Shown here in pieces: positions 20,555 through 30,275 of a stretch of 64,000 nucleotides of DNA. Source of the stretch: Pycnococcus provasolii. Its lineage: Eukaryota > Chlorophyta > Pseudoscourfieldiophyceae > Pseudoscourfieldiales > Pycnococcaceae. Every line of letters begins with the position of its first letter. Position 1 is the stretch's first letter. Below the pieces are notes generated by a model. It had not been told where the DNA came from. It did not search any database and was given only the letters and a program-made list of their open reading frames with translations. The position numbers and the translations under genes were made by a program. The stretch lies in NCBI GenBank assembly GCA_938743325.2, contig OW568863.1, positions 806,001 to 870,000 of the forward strand, read 5' to 3'.

Positions 20555-21331
20555 TTACAACGCGTCGTCGATGGCTTCGTCGAAAGGTGGCGGCTCAGGA
20601 CCAAACGAATCAAATGGCGACTCAAACACTCCGAGAACGCGTTTGCGATTTCGCAGGATCGGCACTGGTATCATGCGCGCGTCCGTCAGCAGTCGAGCCA
20701 CCGTGCTTTCTGCTTCCGCTCGACTTGGTTTTGAGAAGAGACCAGAGGCTGAAGCGGCGTTGTCCGTGGGAGTGATGCGCACTGTGACGACGTCGTCGCT
20801 CTCAAGGAACTCGAGCTCGACGTTCATGAGCCTACCGTCTGTCGCTGCCATGTACGTGAAGTCGTCGTCCTTCTCGACGATGTCGAAGTCACGTTGTCGC
20901 AGTAGGTCGATGATATCGCCAAACACGTCGCGCCTCGCTCTCGCGTCGTCCCACGTGACAGGTTGGTAGAAGTGCGCAGGTCTATCGTCGTACGAGGAGA
21001 AGCACCACGGTCGTTCCACCGTCTCGCACGACGCCAGGCCTTGTGAGCGTCGCCTCGTGCTTGCCGTCCCGTCTGCTACAGGGTGAGAGTTCTCCTCCAT
21101 CGGCGACGGCATCTCCTCCGCAAGCACGACTCCCCACCAGCCCCGTGAAGTGACTGCATGCCTCCCCACCAGCCCCCCAAAGCTCAACGTGAACCCAAAG
21201 CTCTCCAAGACTCCACGACGCGACAAAACGCGAGAGCGAGAAGGTCCGCCAAAGCAAGAGCACCGCAGACGACGACACGTCACGAAAGTTGCCCCCCGAG
21301 GCGCCATGGCGAAGTGGGGACGACGAAACAT
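20555..21331 (-). CDS. DUF1499 family plastid protein
   Basis: A 258-aa protein. The N-terminal 70 residues are Arg/Ser/Gly-rich, then a hydrophobic stretch FGFTLSFGGLVG leads to AVTSRGWWGVVLAEE, reminiscent of a bipartite thylakoid-lumen transit signal. The mature part carries PWCFSSYDDRPAHFYQPVTW and FTYMAATDGRLMNVELEFL, the two blocks typical of DUF1499 proteins (Cys-x-SS-x-D...H...P and a Y-x-A/H followed by a V-D/N-x-E-F strand). Function is unknown; plant members are plastid or thylakoid proteins. The ending VLGVFESPFDSFGPEPPPFDEAI is acidic. Confidence 0.65.
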   Translation of the reverse strand: MFRRPHFAMAPRGATFVTCRRLRCSCFGGPSRSRVLSRRGVLESFGFTLSFGGLVGRHAVTSRGWWGVVLAEEMPSPMEENSHPVADGTASTRRRSQGLASCETVERPWCFSSYDDRPAHFYQPVTWDDARARRDVFGDIIDLLRQRDFDIVEKDDDFTYMAATDGRLMNVELEFLESDDVVTVRITPTDNAASASGLFSKPSRAEAESTVARLLTDARMIPVPILRNRKRVLGVFESPFDSFGPEPPPFDEAIDDAL

Positions 21332-21489
21332 CTAACCCTACTGACACGGCGGGTGTTAAATCCGACGTGCAAGTCTGCATGCAAGAGGCATCACTACATA
21401 CCACTAGGAAGTAGTGGTAAATCGTGCGCCGACCATGCATTTACGAGGTACGAACAAACGGAACACCTCACTCATCGTCGCTCAATCCC

Positions 21490-21939
21490 ATGATGATGAA
21501 CGCAGCGCAACCTCGCCCCTTCCTCCTCAATATCTTTCTCGCCGCGCGTCCCATCATAAACTTACCATCATACTTTAGGAATATGGCGATGTCGCCGTCG
21601 CGCCGAACGGGACTCCGTGCCCTGATCCTCTGGGTGCTCACCATTGTCGCATTCTTCTGGGCAGAGGCGTGGAGAAGGACGCACGAACTCGCGCTCGTGC
21701 GCGTGCAGGAAGGCGACGCACAACACGCAACACACACTGTCATGCGAGTCGCGATTCGTGACCGACCGCGGCCGCCGCTTCCCCCGAGTCGGCCCCCTCG
21801 CCACGGGCCGTTGTTTGAGCTTCAGCAGGATGCGGACCGTATTTTGGACAGACTTGGCGGTCACTTGGATGCGGGAGAGAGCGCGGAGTGGCGTCCTCAT
21901 GACATGGCTTCTCACGCGGGATTCCGTGGACGCCGATAG
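21490..21939 (+). CDS. small hypothetical membrane protein
   Basis: A 149-aa frame from the first ATG, or 118 aa from ATG 21583 (MAMSPSRRTGLRALILWV). From 21583 it has one clear membrane helix (LRALILWVLTIVAFFWAEAW, residues 10-29) after a basic N-terminus, then a Pro/Arg-rich stretch and a short helix ELQQDADRILDRLGGHL. No family recognised. The topology and the clean helix make it plausible as a real single-pass protein, but the length is marginal. Confidence 0.4.
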   Translation: MMMNAAQPRPFLLNIFLAARPIINLPSYFRNMAMSPSRRTGLRALILWVLTIVAFFWAEAWRRTHELALVRVQEGDAQHATHTVMRVAIRDRPRPPLPPSRPPRHGPLFELQQDADRILDRLGGHLDAGESAEWRPHDMASHAGFRGRR

Positions 21940-22399
21940 GGTGACATGCATGACACACGAAAACTGTCACCTTACCAAAACTGTATTTTAAAATACCTAT
22001 AACAATACAAAAATATACTGTAGGTGCTGTAAAAGTCTTTCAAGAAGATATCACACGAACCTTAACAAGCACTGTACCCGTAAGTTATGGCACTCCCATC
22101 ATGATATGGTGGAGACTCCAGGTCGCCATGGCAATATGTCGAGTGCAGAATCGGAGGGAGGAGGGGAGGGGAGGGGACCCGTTAGGGTTAGGGTTAGGGT
22201 TAGGGTTAGGGTTAGGGTATCGGGTTCCGTCTTCTTTTTTCTTCTTAGACTGTCGTTTCCCGCGGTGTTCTGACCATTTATTTGGGTTTTGGGTTTTGGG
22301 TTTGAATCCTCCGCGGACACCCTTTGCAAAGGCCCATCCGCTCAGCTGTCGAATCATTTCTGATTTCCGTCGTCGTCGTCGTTGGGCATTCTTATTCTT
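21940..22399. other. intergenic, promoter of RNASEH2A
   Basis: AT-richer 3' flank (21960-22080), then a GGGGA-rich tract, the telomere-like repeat, and short direct repeats of gggttttgggttttgggtttg (22277-22300). No gene. Confidence 0.55.
22181..22219. repeat. telomere-like repeat (TTAGGG)6
   Basis: Six perfect TTAGGG units, about 180 bases upstream of the RNASEH2A start codon. It is the longest uninterrupted telomere-like run in the window. Confidence 0.9.
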
Positions 22400-23674
22400 A
22401 TGGCGTCTCCTCCTAACCTTAGTGGTGAGTCCCAGGATGATGTGGGTGGGTCCCAGGAAAATGTTATTGTTGTGGGTGGGTCCCAGGAAGGTGTTTCGTT
22501 TTCGTTAGTGCGGAAGCGCTCGCTCCCTGTTGGGGTGGAGGAGGAGGAGGATGGTGGTAATAATCTGAACGATGATGCACCGACGACGACACATGCGGCT
22601 CAGGAGGCGAATGGGAAAGGGATACAGGATCCTGCCTCTTCTCCTGCGTCGAAGAAAGTGCGATTTCTACAACAAGAAGACGAACAGGAGATGCACTGTG
22701 GTGAGGAAAAGCAGGAGTCTGACGCCTTGCCGTCGTGGATGTTCGACAGCCCCGTATGCCTCGGAGTGGACGAGGCGGGTCGTGGGCCAGTTCTAGGTCC
22801 CATGGTGTACGGCGCGGCCGTATGCCCCGCCGATGAACAGTCGAGGCTGCGCAAGGTGGGATACGACGACTCCAAGGCGCTCACGGAGGAGAAGAGGTCA
22901 TCGCTGTTCGCAGCCATGCAGGCGGACGAACGCGTGCACACGACGACAACCGTAATCTCAGCCAGGGAGTTGAGCGCACAGATGACTCGACCGGAGAAGG
23001 TGAGCCTGAACGCCATCTCCTTCGACGCGTGCTTTCGCCTCATCGAGGGGTACCTCGACAAAGGTGTTAACGTCACGGAAGTCTACGTGGACACCGTCGG
23101 CGACCCGGGTCGGTACACGGCGGTGTTGAGCAAGCGCTTTCCCGGCGTGAAGTGCGTGGCAGAGGCCAAGGCGGATGCCAAGTACCCCGTCGTCAGCGCG
23201 GCGTCTATCGCCGCGAAGGTGACGCGCGACCGCGAGCTGGTGAACTTTGCGTTTGAGGAGCCGTTCGAGCAGGAGGCTATGCGCGCGGTCCCTGAGGGTG
23301 TTCCGGAGGCTGTGCGCAAGGCGGCGATTGCGTCGGTGATGCCTTCTCGTGCATTTGGCAGCGGCTACCCCGGCGACCCAGCCACGAAGGCGTGGCTCGA
23401 CAGCACAGCGAAGGATCCGGTGTTTGGCTATCCGTCGATCGTGCGCTTCAGCTGGCAGACGGTGCGCAAGCTCTTCGACGATTCGCCGTTCGTTCCGATG
23501 CGTTTCGCGGCGGACGACGACGACGACGACGCTGCCAATGACGCGAACGCCATCGGATCGTTGTGGGGCCAGCCTCTGAACGGGGAAAGAAGTGGTGGCA
23601 AAGCAGGCGCGAGCAGCGGCAGAGGTCGTGCGAAGTTTTTCCAGGCCCGTAAAATCGCGTGCGCGGCGTGGTAA
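22400..23674 (+). CDS. RNASEH2A: ribonuclease H2 subunit A (RNase HII)
   Basis: Cuts RNA-DNA hybrids, including single ribonucleotides left in DNA. The 424-aa protein has an acidic, low-complexity N-terminus (1-115). The catalytic domain starts CLGVDEAGRGPVLGPMVYGA, with the first Asp-Glu of the active site near residue 122. It continues with YDDSKALTEEKR, the Asp of YVDTVGDPGRY, AEAKADAKYPVVSAASIAAKVTRD (the Asp/Ala-rich block with further metal ligands) and GSGYPGDPATKAWL. The segment DPVFGYPSIVRFSWQTVRKL is typical of the eukaryotic H2A form. The C-terminus is Asp-rich then basic. Start is the first in-frame ATG. Confidence 0.93.
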   Translation: MASPPNLSGESQDDVGGSQENVIVVGGSQEGVSFSLVRKRSLPVGVEEEEDGGNNLNDDAPTTTHAAQEANGKGIQDPASSPASKKVRFLQQEDEQEMHCGEEKQESDALPSWMFDSPVCLGVDEAGRGPVLGPMVYGAAVCPADEQSRLRKVGYDDSKALTEEKRSSLFAAMQADERVHTTTTVISARELSAQMTRPEKVSLNAISFDACFRLIEGYLDKGVNVTEVYVDTVGDPGRYTAVLSKRFPGVKCVAEAKADAKYPVVSAASIAAKVTRDRELVNFAFEEPFEQEAMRAVPEGVPEAVRKAAIASVMPSRAFGSGYPGDPATKAWLDSTAKDPVFGYPSIVRFSWQTVRKLFDDSPFVPMRFAADDDDDDAANDANAIGSLWGQPLNGERSGGKAGASSGRGRAKFFQARKIACAAW

Positions 23675-23716
23675 TACAGTACAGTAAGAAAAACACGTCA
23701 CGTCACGTAAGAACGG

Positions 23717-23748
23717 AGGGTTAGGGTTTCCGTTAGGGTTAGGGTTTC
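23717..23748. repeat. telomere-like repeat
   Basis: Interrupted ttagggttt / ttagggttagggttt units between the RNASEH2A stop and the next plus-strand gene, about 160 bases upstream of that gene's preferred start. Confidence 0.8.
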
Positions 23749-23908
23749 CCAGGTCAGGGGGGTATTTTGTCGCTGCAGCCCTCCGGATGATGGATCCAAG
23801 TTCGTGGCTCTCATGATTCGAACTCAGAGGTCGTCCCCCCCCCTGTACAGTACCTCCCTCGTCGTCATCTCCCCTCCCCTCCCCTCCCCGGGCAAACCCT
23901 TCTCCGCC

Positions 23909-24544
23909 ATGTCGGCGCCTGCTTGTATTAGTGTATCCTCTCTCAAGGGTGCTCGTGCTCGTGTCTCTGGTGCTCGTGTCTCTGGTGCTGGTGCTCGTGT
24001 CTCTGGTCGTTCTCGTGTCTCCGTTGCATCGACGTCGTCTCATCCGTCTCGTCCGTCTCTGCTGAGCCTGAGGGGGCTTTCCCCGGCGGTTCAGCGACGT
24101 CGCCTTGCTGTTGTTGGAGGAGGTGATGGAAAGTGGGCAGAGGTCGGTGCGGCTAGTCGCCGTGGCTCTGTGCGTGCACGCGCGTCCGGGAATGGTCAGG
24201 AGAAAGTGCCGTTCGGGTACACGCGCAAGGATGTCTTCATCATCTGCGCGGCGTTCCTGGCGGTGGGATACGGCACGTACTACGGCGCGCTCGCACTCGG
24301 AAACGACGATATTGGCGCGACCAGGTGGGTTCTCATCGTCATCGTTCTCGGAGGTATGATTGGGTGGTGCGCGTCGTACGTGGGACGCGTGGCAACGAAG
24401 GAAATGACATACGTCAAGCAGCTGGATGACTACGAAAATGCCGTCATGGCGAAGCGTCTCGAAGAGATGAGCGAAGCGGAGCGCGACGCGCTGCTTGATG
24501 AGGTGGAGTCAGATAAGGAGAGTACACCAACACGTAATCAGTAA
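23909..24544 (+). CDS. DUF3007 family plastid membrane protein
   Basis: 211 aa from ATG 23909 (MSAPACISVSSLKG). An in-frame ATG at 23813 would add 32 residues. The first 95 residues are a Ser/Arg/Val-rich transit peptide with repeated ARVSG units (DNA 23950-24010). The mature part has two hydrophobic segments (VFIICAAFLAVGYGTYYGALAL and WVLIVIVLGGMIGWCASYV). It ends with the family block EMTYVKQLDDYENAVMAKRL and EMSEAERDALLDEVE, as in DUF3007 proteins of cyanobacteria and plants. Role unknown; thylakoid or envelope membrane is inferred. Confidence 0.82.
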   Translation: MSAPACISVSSLKGARARVSGARVSGAGARVSGRSRVSVASTSSHPSRPSLLSLRGLSPAVQRRRLAVVGGGDGKWAEVGAASRRGSVRARASGNGQEKVPFGYTRKDVFIICAAFLAVGYGTYYGALALGNDDIGATRWVLIVIVLGGMIGWCASYVGRVATKEMTYVKQLDDYENAVMAKRLEEMSEAERDALLDEVESDKESTPTRNQ

Positions 24545-26075
24545 TTGCGCTAATAAGTGATTTTGTCGGCTACGATTTCGTTGCAACGACCCCTTCTCCG
24601 CGCAAGCCAAGCAAACACTAAAAACTATGGCTAGTACATAACCTCGCTCAACTAATTTCCGTTACGATGCCTATTTAAGCCAAAACACACACACCTGAAT
24701 AAAATACTATAGTCTTCCTGCTGACTGCGCACTACTACCACTCCCTTCGCTCCGTCAGCTTGGCAACAACATCCTTGAACTTGCACGAGACTCAATGCAA
24801 GCACGCCGTCGACGCGTCGTTTCTGCGTTGTTTGATACTCAGCTCATCGATCTCATAGAGTCGACAGCGGAGTGGCGTGGCGTATCACGGTATTCAGGCT
24901 CAAAAACGTTGCACGTTGTTGAAAGACGAGAGCTCTGGCAGTGGGTTGCGTATTCCTTTTTACTTGGCAATTTGGCACGTGTCGCCCGTCGGTGCACCGC
25001 CCTTTCCTCCGCCGAACAGGTTGCTCACGAATCCCGTGACACCGCGCGGACACGCGCAGCGCTGCTCCACAGGCACGTCCCCTATTTATCGCCACATTTT
25101 GAGCGTGTGTGCGTGCGCATGTTGTGACCTGTCAGTTATCGAGTTGTGTATAGAGTTTGTTTACGGCAGAGAAGCACGTTGCAAGGGCGTGTACGTACCG
25201 AGCACGTGTTCGACGTGCGCACCTCAGCCGGCCCAGCTGGGCTTGCTACACTTGCTGCACGTGACACGTCGGCACATTATTTGGCGATGTGTCGTTTGTT
25301 ATTTTTACAGTAATCTTAAGAACTAAGAATGGCGCTTGATTGATTTAATAAGCCAAGCCGTCTGGCCCAGTCCGTGCAGAGAGTGCGTGACTCGACCCGT
25401 CCAGCGACGAGCAGTTCAAGTCACAGCTTTTACCCCAAGTTGCGCCACCAAGTTGGAGCACCCCAACTCCCTCGCCACCAGACTGACTCTGAAAGGTGTC
25501 TGTCGCCACCTTTCCATGGGTGGTACAAAACCTTTTTTTTAAAAAGGTACTATGTACACCACGGGTATGTTTCTGGACACCCTCGGGCTCTTGCCGATCG
25601 TCTTGACGAAGTACAAGAACCCTAACCCTAACCCTAACACTATGGTAGGGTAACCATCGTCCCCTACCTTCGTAAGTTAGTGTCCCCTAGAGACCTTGAA
25701 CCTTGAAAGAACGAGAAACCGGTATCCCCTCCGAGAAATAAGAGAACGGACCCACAGTCGCTCCCCCAACCAACCGTAGGGCGTAGAGTGTAAAACTATG
25801 TGAACCCCAGTTGTGAACCCCTCCCCCCCACAGCCCCAGTACACAGTGTGTTGTTGACTGCCCTTCTCCGGCCCCACGGCCAGACGGCTGCCCAGCCGGC
25901 GCACGGCTAGGTTTTCGTGTTAGGGTTGTTGTGGTTCGTCGCTTGGTTTCTGTTGCCGTGTTGCCGTGTTCCTAGGAGGCTTTTGTCGCGTCCGCCTTCT
26001 TTTCGTCGCTCTTTCGTCTGCCCTGTTCTTTCCGGAGTCGCACAAACAAACGTGATATTTCCGTCCCTTGGTGTC
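24545..26075. other. long intergenic region (1.5 kb)
   Basis: No gene recognised. It holds a run of short frames in all readings (24790-25330), a telomere-like tract (25618-25640), and a single gtgttagggttg near 25918. A frame open from 25917 into the CBM gene has no ATG before 26076 and is treated as leader. No tRNA fold found by eye. Confidence 0.5.
25618..25640. repeat. telomere-like repeat (CCCTAA)3
   Basis: About 3.5 CCCTAA units, 440 bases upstream of the CBM protein start. The reverse-oriented motif gtgttagggttg near 25918 lies closer. Confidence 0.8.
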
Positions 26076-26846
26076 ATGTCCGCCGTTCCACCTCCTTCTT
26101 TTCAGAAACATGTATCTAGTGTGAAAACTCACATGGTGGTTGCTCCACCCAGGTCTCTTGTGAGGTCTAGGAGGTCTCTTGTGAGTAGTGAATTTAGGAC
26201 CTCATACCTAGGATCTTCGGGAGTGTTCAGAAAAAAGTCACTTCAGGAGGTGCGCGCTTCGCCAGCGGACGCCAACAAAAACGACAATGCCGCCGCCACG
26301 TCAGGAGTGGACGCGACGACGCAGGAGGAAATGCCTGTCGAAGTGATGGACATGTTCAGGGAAGCGCAGCAGAACATCCTCGAGCTCAACCGCTCCAGGC
26401 TCGTCGCGCTCGAGGAGCTCCAGCTCGCACGCGCGCGGATCGAGGACCTCGAGGAGAGGTGTCTTGAGGCGGAGCGAAAGGCTGCGGAGGCGAGCGCCAT
26501 GCTCGTGCAGGGTTCCGCCGGGACAGCGAGCAGCAGCAGCTCCTCGCAGCAAACGAGCGGCGTCACGCTGCGGTACATCACGGGATGGGAGGAGGCGTAC
26601 GTGCACTACGCGGACGCAGAAGGACAGTGGACAACGCCACCGGGCGAGCAGATGACCAAGGTGGATAGCAAAGAAGACGGAAAGGGAAACGTATTCGAGG
26701 TAAGCCTTCCTGCGAGCGCGAACTTCGTCGTGAACAACGGCGGCGGCGACTGGGACCAGCCGGGAAGTGGGCACGGAGCCAACTACGAGGTGAAGGAGCC
26801 GGGCGTGTACACGCTCAGCAAGGGTGAGCTGAAGAAGGACAGATGA
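26076..26846 (+). CDS. plastid coiled-coil protein with CBM25/53-type starch-binding domain
   Basis: A 256-aa protein in three parts. (1) Residues 1-60 are Ser/Arg/Val-rich with almost no acids: a transit peptide. (2) A coiled coil (about 90-145) contains LNRSRLVALEELQLARARIEDLEERCLEA. (3) A C-terminal carbohydrate-binding module (about 160-256) has VTLRYITGWEEAYVHY, a following QWTTPPGEQM strand, and NFVVNNGGGDWDQPGSG then ANYEV. The aromatic residues are in the positions used by CBM25/53 to stack on glucan. This module occurs in plant starch synthase III, but here there is no glycosyltransferase domain. A scaffold or targeting protein for starch granules is inferred. Confidence 0.72.
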   Translation: MSAVPPPSFQKHVSSVKTHMVVAPPRSLVRSRRSLVSSEFRTSYLGSSGVFRKKSLQEVRASPADANKNDNAAATSGVDATTQEEMPVEVMDMFREAQQNILELNRSRLVALEELQLARARIEDLEERCLEAERKAAEASAMLVQGSAGTASSSSSSQQTSGVTLRYITGWEEAYVHYADAEGQWTTPPGEQMTKVDSKEDGKGNVFEVSLPASANFVVNNGGGDWDQPGSGHGANYEVKEPGVYTLSKGELKKDR

Positions 26847-27021
26847 GTGAAGAGGAAACGGGGGCGGAGAGATCACACTTCAACAAAACTCAACTGATGT
26901 TGCTGTTGCAGCTTGCGACAAGAAAGAGAGCCAAGATCGGCTCACTCAGTAATGGAACGTGAATCACTTTCGTCCATTTACACCATTCACAAACAAACAC
27001 GATTCTCTCAATCTCACTCAC

Positions 27022-28935
27022 TCACGTCGTGTCCGCCATGCGCAGTGCCCACTGTGTTAAGTCTGCGTCCAGCGCAGAAAGCACGCTTGTGACCGCGCCA
27101 AATCCTGATCCTGGCGATTTACTCGGTGACGGCGAGATCGTCGACGCCATCGCTAGCTTCGGTACGAGGCCCTCCGCGTGGCTGGTTTCCAAGTGCAATC
27201 TGCTGGCTGGTCTGCGTCGTCTCGTCGACATAGATGGTGTTGCCGACGACGGCGCCACAGAAGTCGTTGGCACACGGGATATTCCGGATCTCGAGCTACT
27301 TCGGTGAGCTTCCGCATGCAATTCGGTGGGAATGACATCTGATGGCGAGCTCCTAACGTTTGGACATCTGGAGAATGCTTGCGACACACCCGCGTACGCG
27401 AACCACACCGTGTGCCTTTCAGGCGATGCACCCAGCACGACGTGGAGGTAGCGGCTTAGAGCAATCGACGTCGCGCCGCCAGAGGACGTGCAAACGCCAC
27501 CCTTGAATGTGTGCCGCGTAACGCCGTCCTCGCCCCACGAAGCGCCGTCGCCCTCTGGTGTCAGGTGTAGTCGCATCGCGCCGGAAGGAAAGTTGGCGCA
27601 CACCGAGCCATCCGCGTCGAGCACGGCGGCGACGAGCTGCGACGCGGAGCCTTGTGGATAGCACGCAAGCACACGCCAGCCTCCGAGAGGGCTTGGCTCC
27701 GCAGAAACTGCGAGCGAGCCATCCGGGTACTTCGCCTCACCACCGCCGTCGGATCGGAGTACGACAGCCGTGGTTCCGCCGAGATGCGCGGGGTAGCGCA
27801 AGTCGTGAACGACGGTGCCGCCGCGAGGCGAGGCTTGTTGGCTGGCGATCGGCAGGCCTGCAGCGACGCGACGCTCAGTCCGGCGGCGATTACTATCCAA
27901 CACCGGCTGCCTTGGCGCTGGCATAGGCTTAAGAGACGATAGAATGGCGTCTGCCTCGAAGGTAGCCAGAAGGCGCGCCAGCGCACCGTCTGCCGCGCCT
28001 TGTCCGTCTGGCAGAGCCGACTTCATGGTAGAAGTTGGCAATGCAGCTCTCTTGCGTTGTGGCTCACTTCGGCGTGGCTCGCGTGTGCGCTGATAAACCG
28101 AGCGGCGCTGCGAATTCTCCGACGACGGGCGTGGCAGGAAAGAAGCTGCACCCGTTGAAGTGGCTGTTGCCATCTCGCGCGTGGAGGCTGGCCGCTGATC
28201 CACGGCGTTTGTGGCACCAGCAGCGGAAGTTTGCTCAATTACCGCCCCGTCGAGCGCGCGCAGGTTAGACGCCGCACATGCTCGAAGTATCTTGTTGCGG
28301 TAAGCTCGCCTTCCCATGCGCGTCGCGAACGGGTTCCCCGCGAGGCTGACTTTCGTTAGGTTGCTGAGCCCGGCGAGATGTCCGAGCTCCATCTCGTCGC
28401 TGACTTGATTTCTCCGAACAGCAAGCTCCTCGAGCAGTGCAAGTTCGGCGAGTGGCGTTAGTTTCTTGACTCGGTTATCGTCGGCACGCAGGACACGCAG
28501 TGATGCCCTGCACGCCGTGAGTGGTGCGAGCGACGCGACATCGTTTCTCGCAATGCACACGGACGCAAGGTTTGCGAGCGGCGCTTCCGCAACGAACGCG
28601 AGCGACTTGACTCTGCAGCACGTGAGGTCGATGAGCGCAAGTTCCTTCATGGGTCTAACAACGTGCGCGGGTACGTCGTGTATGTCGTCTCTTCCCGTAA
28701 GGACGAGTTCTGTGACTTGCAGTGGGTTTGAGTCGGCGAGGCTGAGCGTGGCTTTCGAGGTATCTTCGCATGTGAGCGAACGTGTGCAGGCGGAATGTGA
28801 CCTAAGAGTAGACGAGTGCAAACCCAAAAGGTGGAGGCCTCCATCTCCGTGTGGCTGTGGTGTGACGACATACCGCTGAGCAGACCGCTGAGCCAACCAG
28901 TGTGGTGTGTAAGAACGGCCATCGGCCATCGTCAT
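27022..28935 (-). CDS. leucine-rich-repeat protein with C-terminal beta-rich domain
   Basis: A 637-aa protein. Residues about 70-215 are SDS22/LRRC-type repeats (VTELVLTGRD, LALIDLTCCRVKSL, LASVCIARNDVASLAPL, LRVLRADDNRVKKLTPL, LEELAVRRNQVSD, LTKVSLAGNPFATRMGRR), closed by a cap. A polar, Arg-rich linker follows. Residues about 360-500 form a beta-rich region with repeated hairpin motifs GEAKYPDGSLAVSAEP, SVCANFPSGAMRLHL and GASWGEDGVTRHTFKGG. This resembles the YPSG/YPDG-type strands of ciliary FAM194/ERICH6-like proteins. That similarity is weak and I would not assert a ciliary role. Start is ATG 28935. Confidence 0.65.
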   Translation of the reverse strand: MTMADGRSYTPHWLAQRSAQRYVVTPQPHGDGGLHLLGLHSSTLRSHSACTRSLTCEDTSKATLSLADSNPLQVTELVLTGRDDIHDVPAHVVRPMKELALIDLTCCRVKSLAFVAEAPLANLASVCIARNDVASLAPLTACRASLRVLRADDNRVKKLTPLAELALLEELAVRRNQVSDEMELGHLAGLSNLTKVSLAGNPFATRMGRRAYRNKILRACAASNLRALDGAVIEQTSAAGATNAVDQRPASTREMATATSTGAASFLPRPSSENSQRRSVYQRTREPRRSEPQRKRAALPTSTMKSALPDGQGAADGALARLLATFEADAILSSLKPMPAPRQPVLDSNRRRTERRVAAGLPIASQQASPRGGTVVHDLRYPAHLGGTTAVVLRSDGGGEAKYPDGSLAVSAEPSPLGGWRVLACYPQGSASQLVAAVLDADGSVCANFPSGAMRLHLTPEGDGASWGEDGVTRHTFKGGVCTSSGGATSIALSRYLHVVLGASPERHTVWFAYAGVSQAFSRCPNVRSSPSDVIPTELHAEAHRSSSRSGISRVPTTSVAPSSATPSMSTRRRRPASRLHLETSHAEGLVPKLAMASTISPSPSKSPGSGFGAVTSVLSALDADLTQWALRMADTT

Positions 28936-30275
28936 GAATTAACCAACGTTGACGCGTGATGAGGCCCAGTCAAATACAGGACGAAGAGAAGACGTTGTTA
29001 TGTAAAAAAAAAAAACACAGGGAAGGGGGGACAAGCAATCAGCAATGCAATGCCGGAACGAAAAAATTCAATGAAACAGTTGGAAACATCGCAATTCGAA
29101 TCGCATCGCATCGCATTGGGGGAAATCAGTATGGGGATACCCGGTACCCGGCTGCCCGGTACATACTGTACGTACAGTAAATCACCGACCAAATAGTTAA
29201 TAGTAATAGGTTGGTCCAAAGCGAACTTTAGTACTACTGTCCGAGTACCTTTAGTAGGCTGATGGCCGGGCCGTTGGCGTCTTGGCGACGCCGACCAACT
29301 ATCGTAGGGCAGAGGCCGGTGAGAGGCCCCGTTGCCTTGCCTGCCGTTGTTGGTTGGCAAGCTCGGATCAAGACAATAATCCCCGTTGAAGCCCCCGTTG
29401 TGTACCACGCGCGCCTGCCACCTGCGACCTATGTAATACCTCGTTACTACTGTAAGATACTGTACCGGGTAGACTCGCTAAATTCTTGCATGGTAAAACA
29501 TACCTGAGCAGAGGGCATTTCCCTGCTCAGATACCAGGAAGCCCTGCTAGATTACCAATTGTCCGATTTGCACGGACGCACTGCTGCCACTGCATGGAGG
29601 AAGATGGTCAACCAGTAGTACTAGGAAGGAATAAGGGTGTCGCAAAAAGCACGTGCAATCAGGTCACTAAATTCAGGTGCTTTAGCCAAGGGGTTGCGCG
29701 CATCATCCTGATCCGTGGCGCATCACTCGCATCAGTCAAGTCCCCCTTCCCAGCCTGATAGGAATTACCTAAGGAAGGAAGTTACATAGCCTCCTCCGAA
29801 GACCTCCGAAGACGTCCGTACAGTACCCCTCGAACGGAAACGCAGCCCACTCCTCGTAGTGCACTGCACTGTACCTCTCCGCTTGAGCCTCCTGAGCCTC
29901 CCTCTCCCCGGGCGGAGGAGGTTTGGTTGTACAAGCAAGTGCGCGCTGGCTGGGCGCTGGGTGGTTCACCCCGGCCCAGGGGTGGAAACCTTCAAGTTGC
30001 CGCTCAGCTTGCCACCGTCTTGTCAAGCTCCTCAAGTTCGCTTTCGCCTTCTCTGCTCTTCTGCTCCGGTGAGCGTCTGGGTGGCCTCTGGGTGAGCTTG
30101 CTGGGTGTGCTCTGGGTGTGCTTGCTGTGTTGTAATTGGTTGGAGTGGCCATCACGCGTGAGTGAGGCCACTCACAGTCAGGTGAATCAACAGCTCGCAT
30201 CAACAGGTGAGTGAGGGTAGGGGCACGGCAAGGCAAGACCAGGCATCAACAGCGCAAGCGAGGGAGGGAGTGGTG
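28936..30275. other. long intergenic region (1.3 kb), divergent promoters
   Basis: No gene recognised. Contains a poly-A tract (29003-29015), a ggtacccggctgcccggtac palindrome-like stretch followed by catactgtacgtacagta (29145-29180), and imperfect direct repeats of ctgggtg(g/t)gct type (30078-30125). Frames are short and unlike any family I know. Confidence 0.5.

Noticed and set aside
23800-23840. tRNA-like T-arm (gagttcgaatc on the minus strand)
   Set aside because: The flanking stems do not pair and no anticodon arm is found.
24795-25127. 110-aa frame in the 24.5-26 kb spacer
   Set aside because: No homology, unusual composition, several equal-length frames overlap on the other strand.
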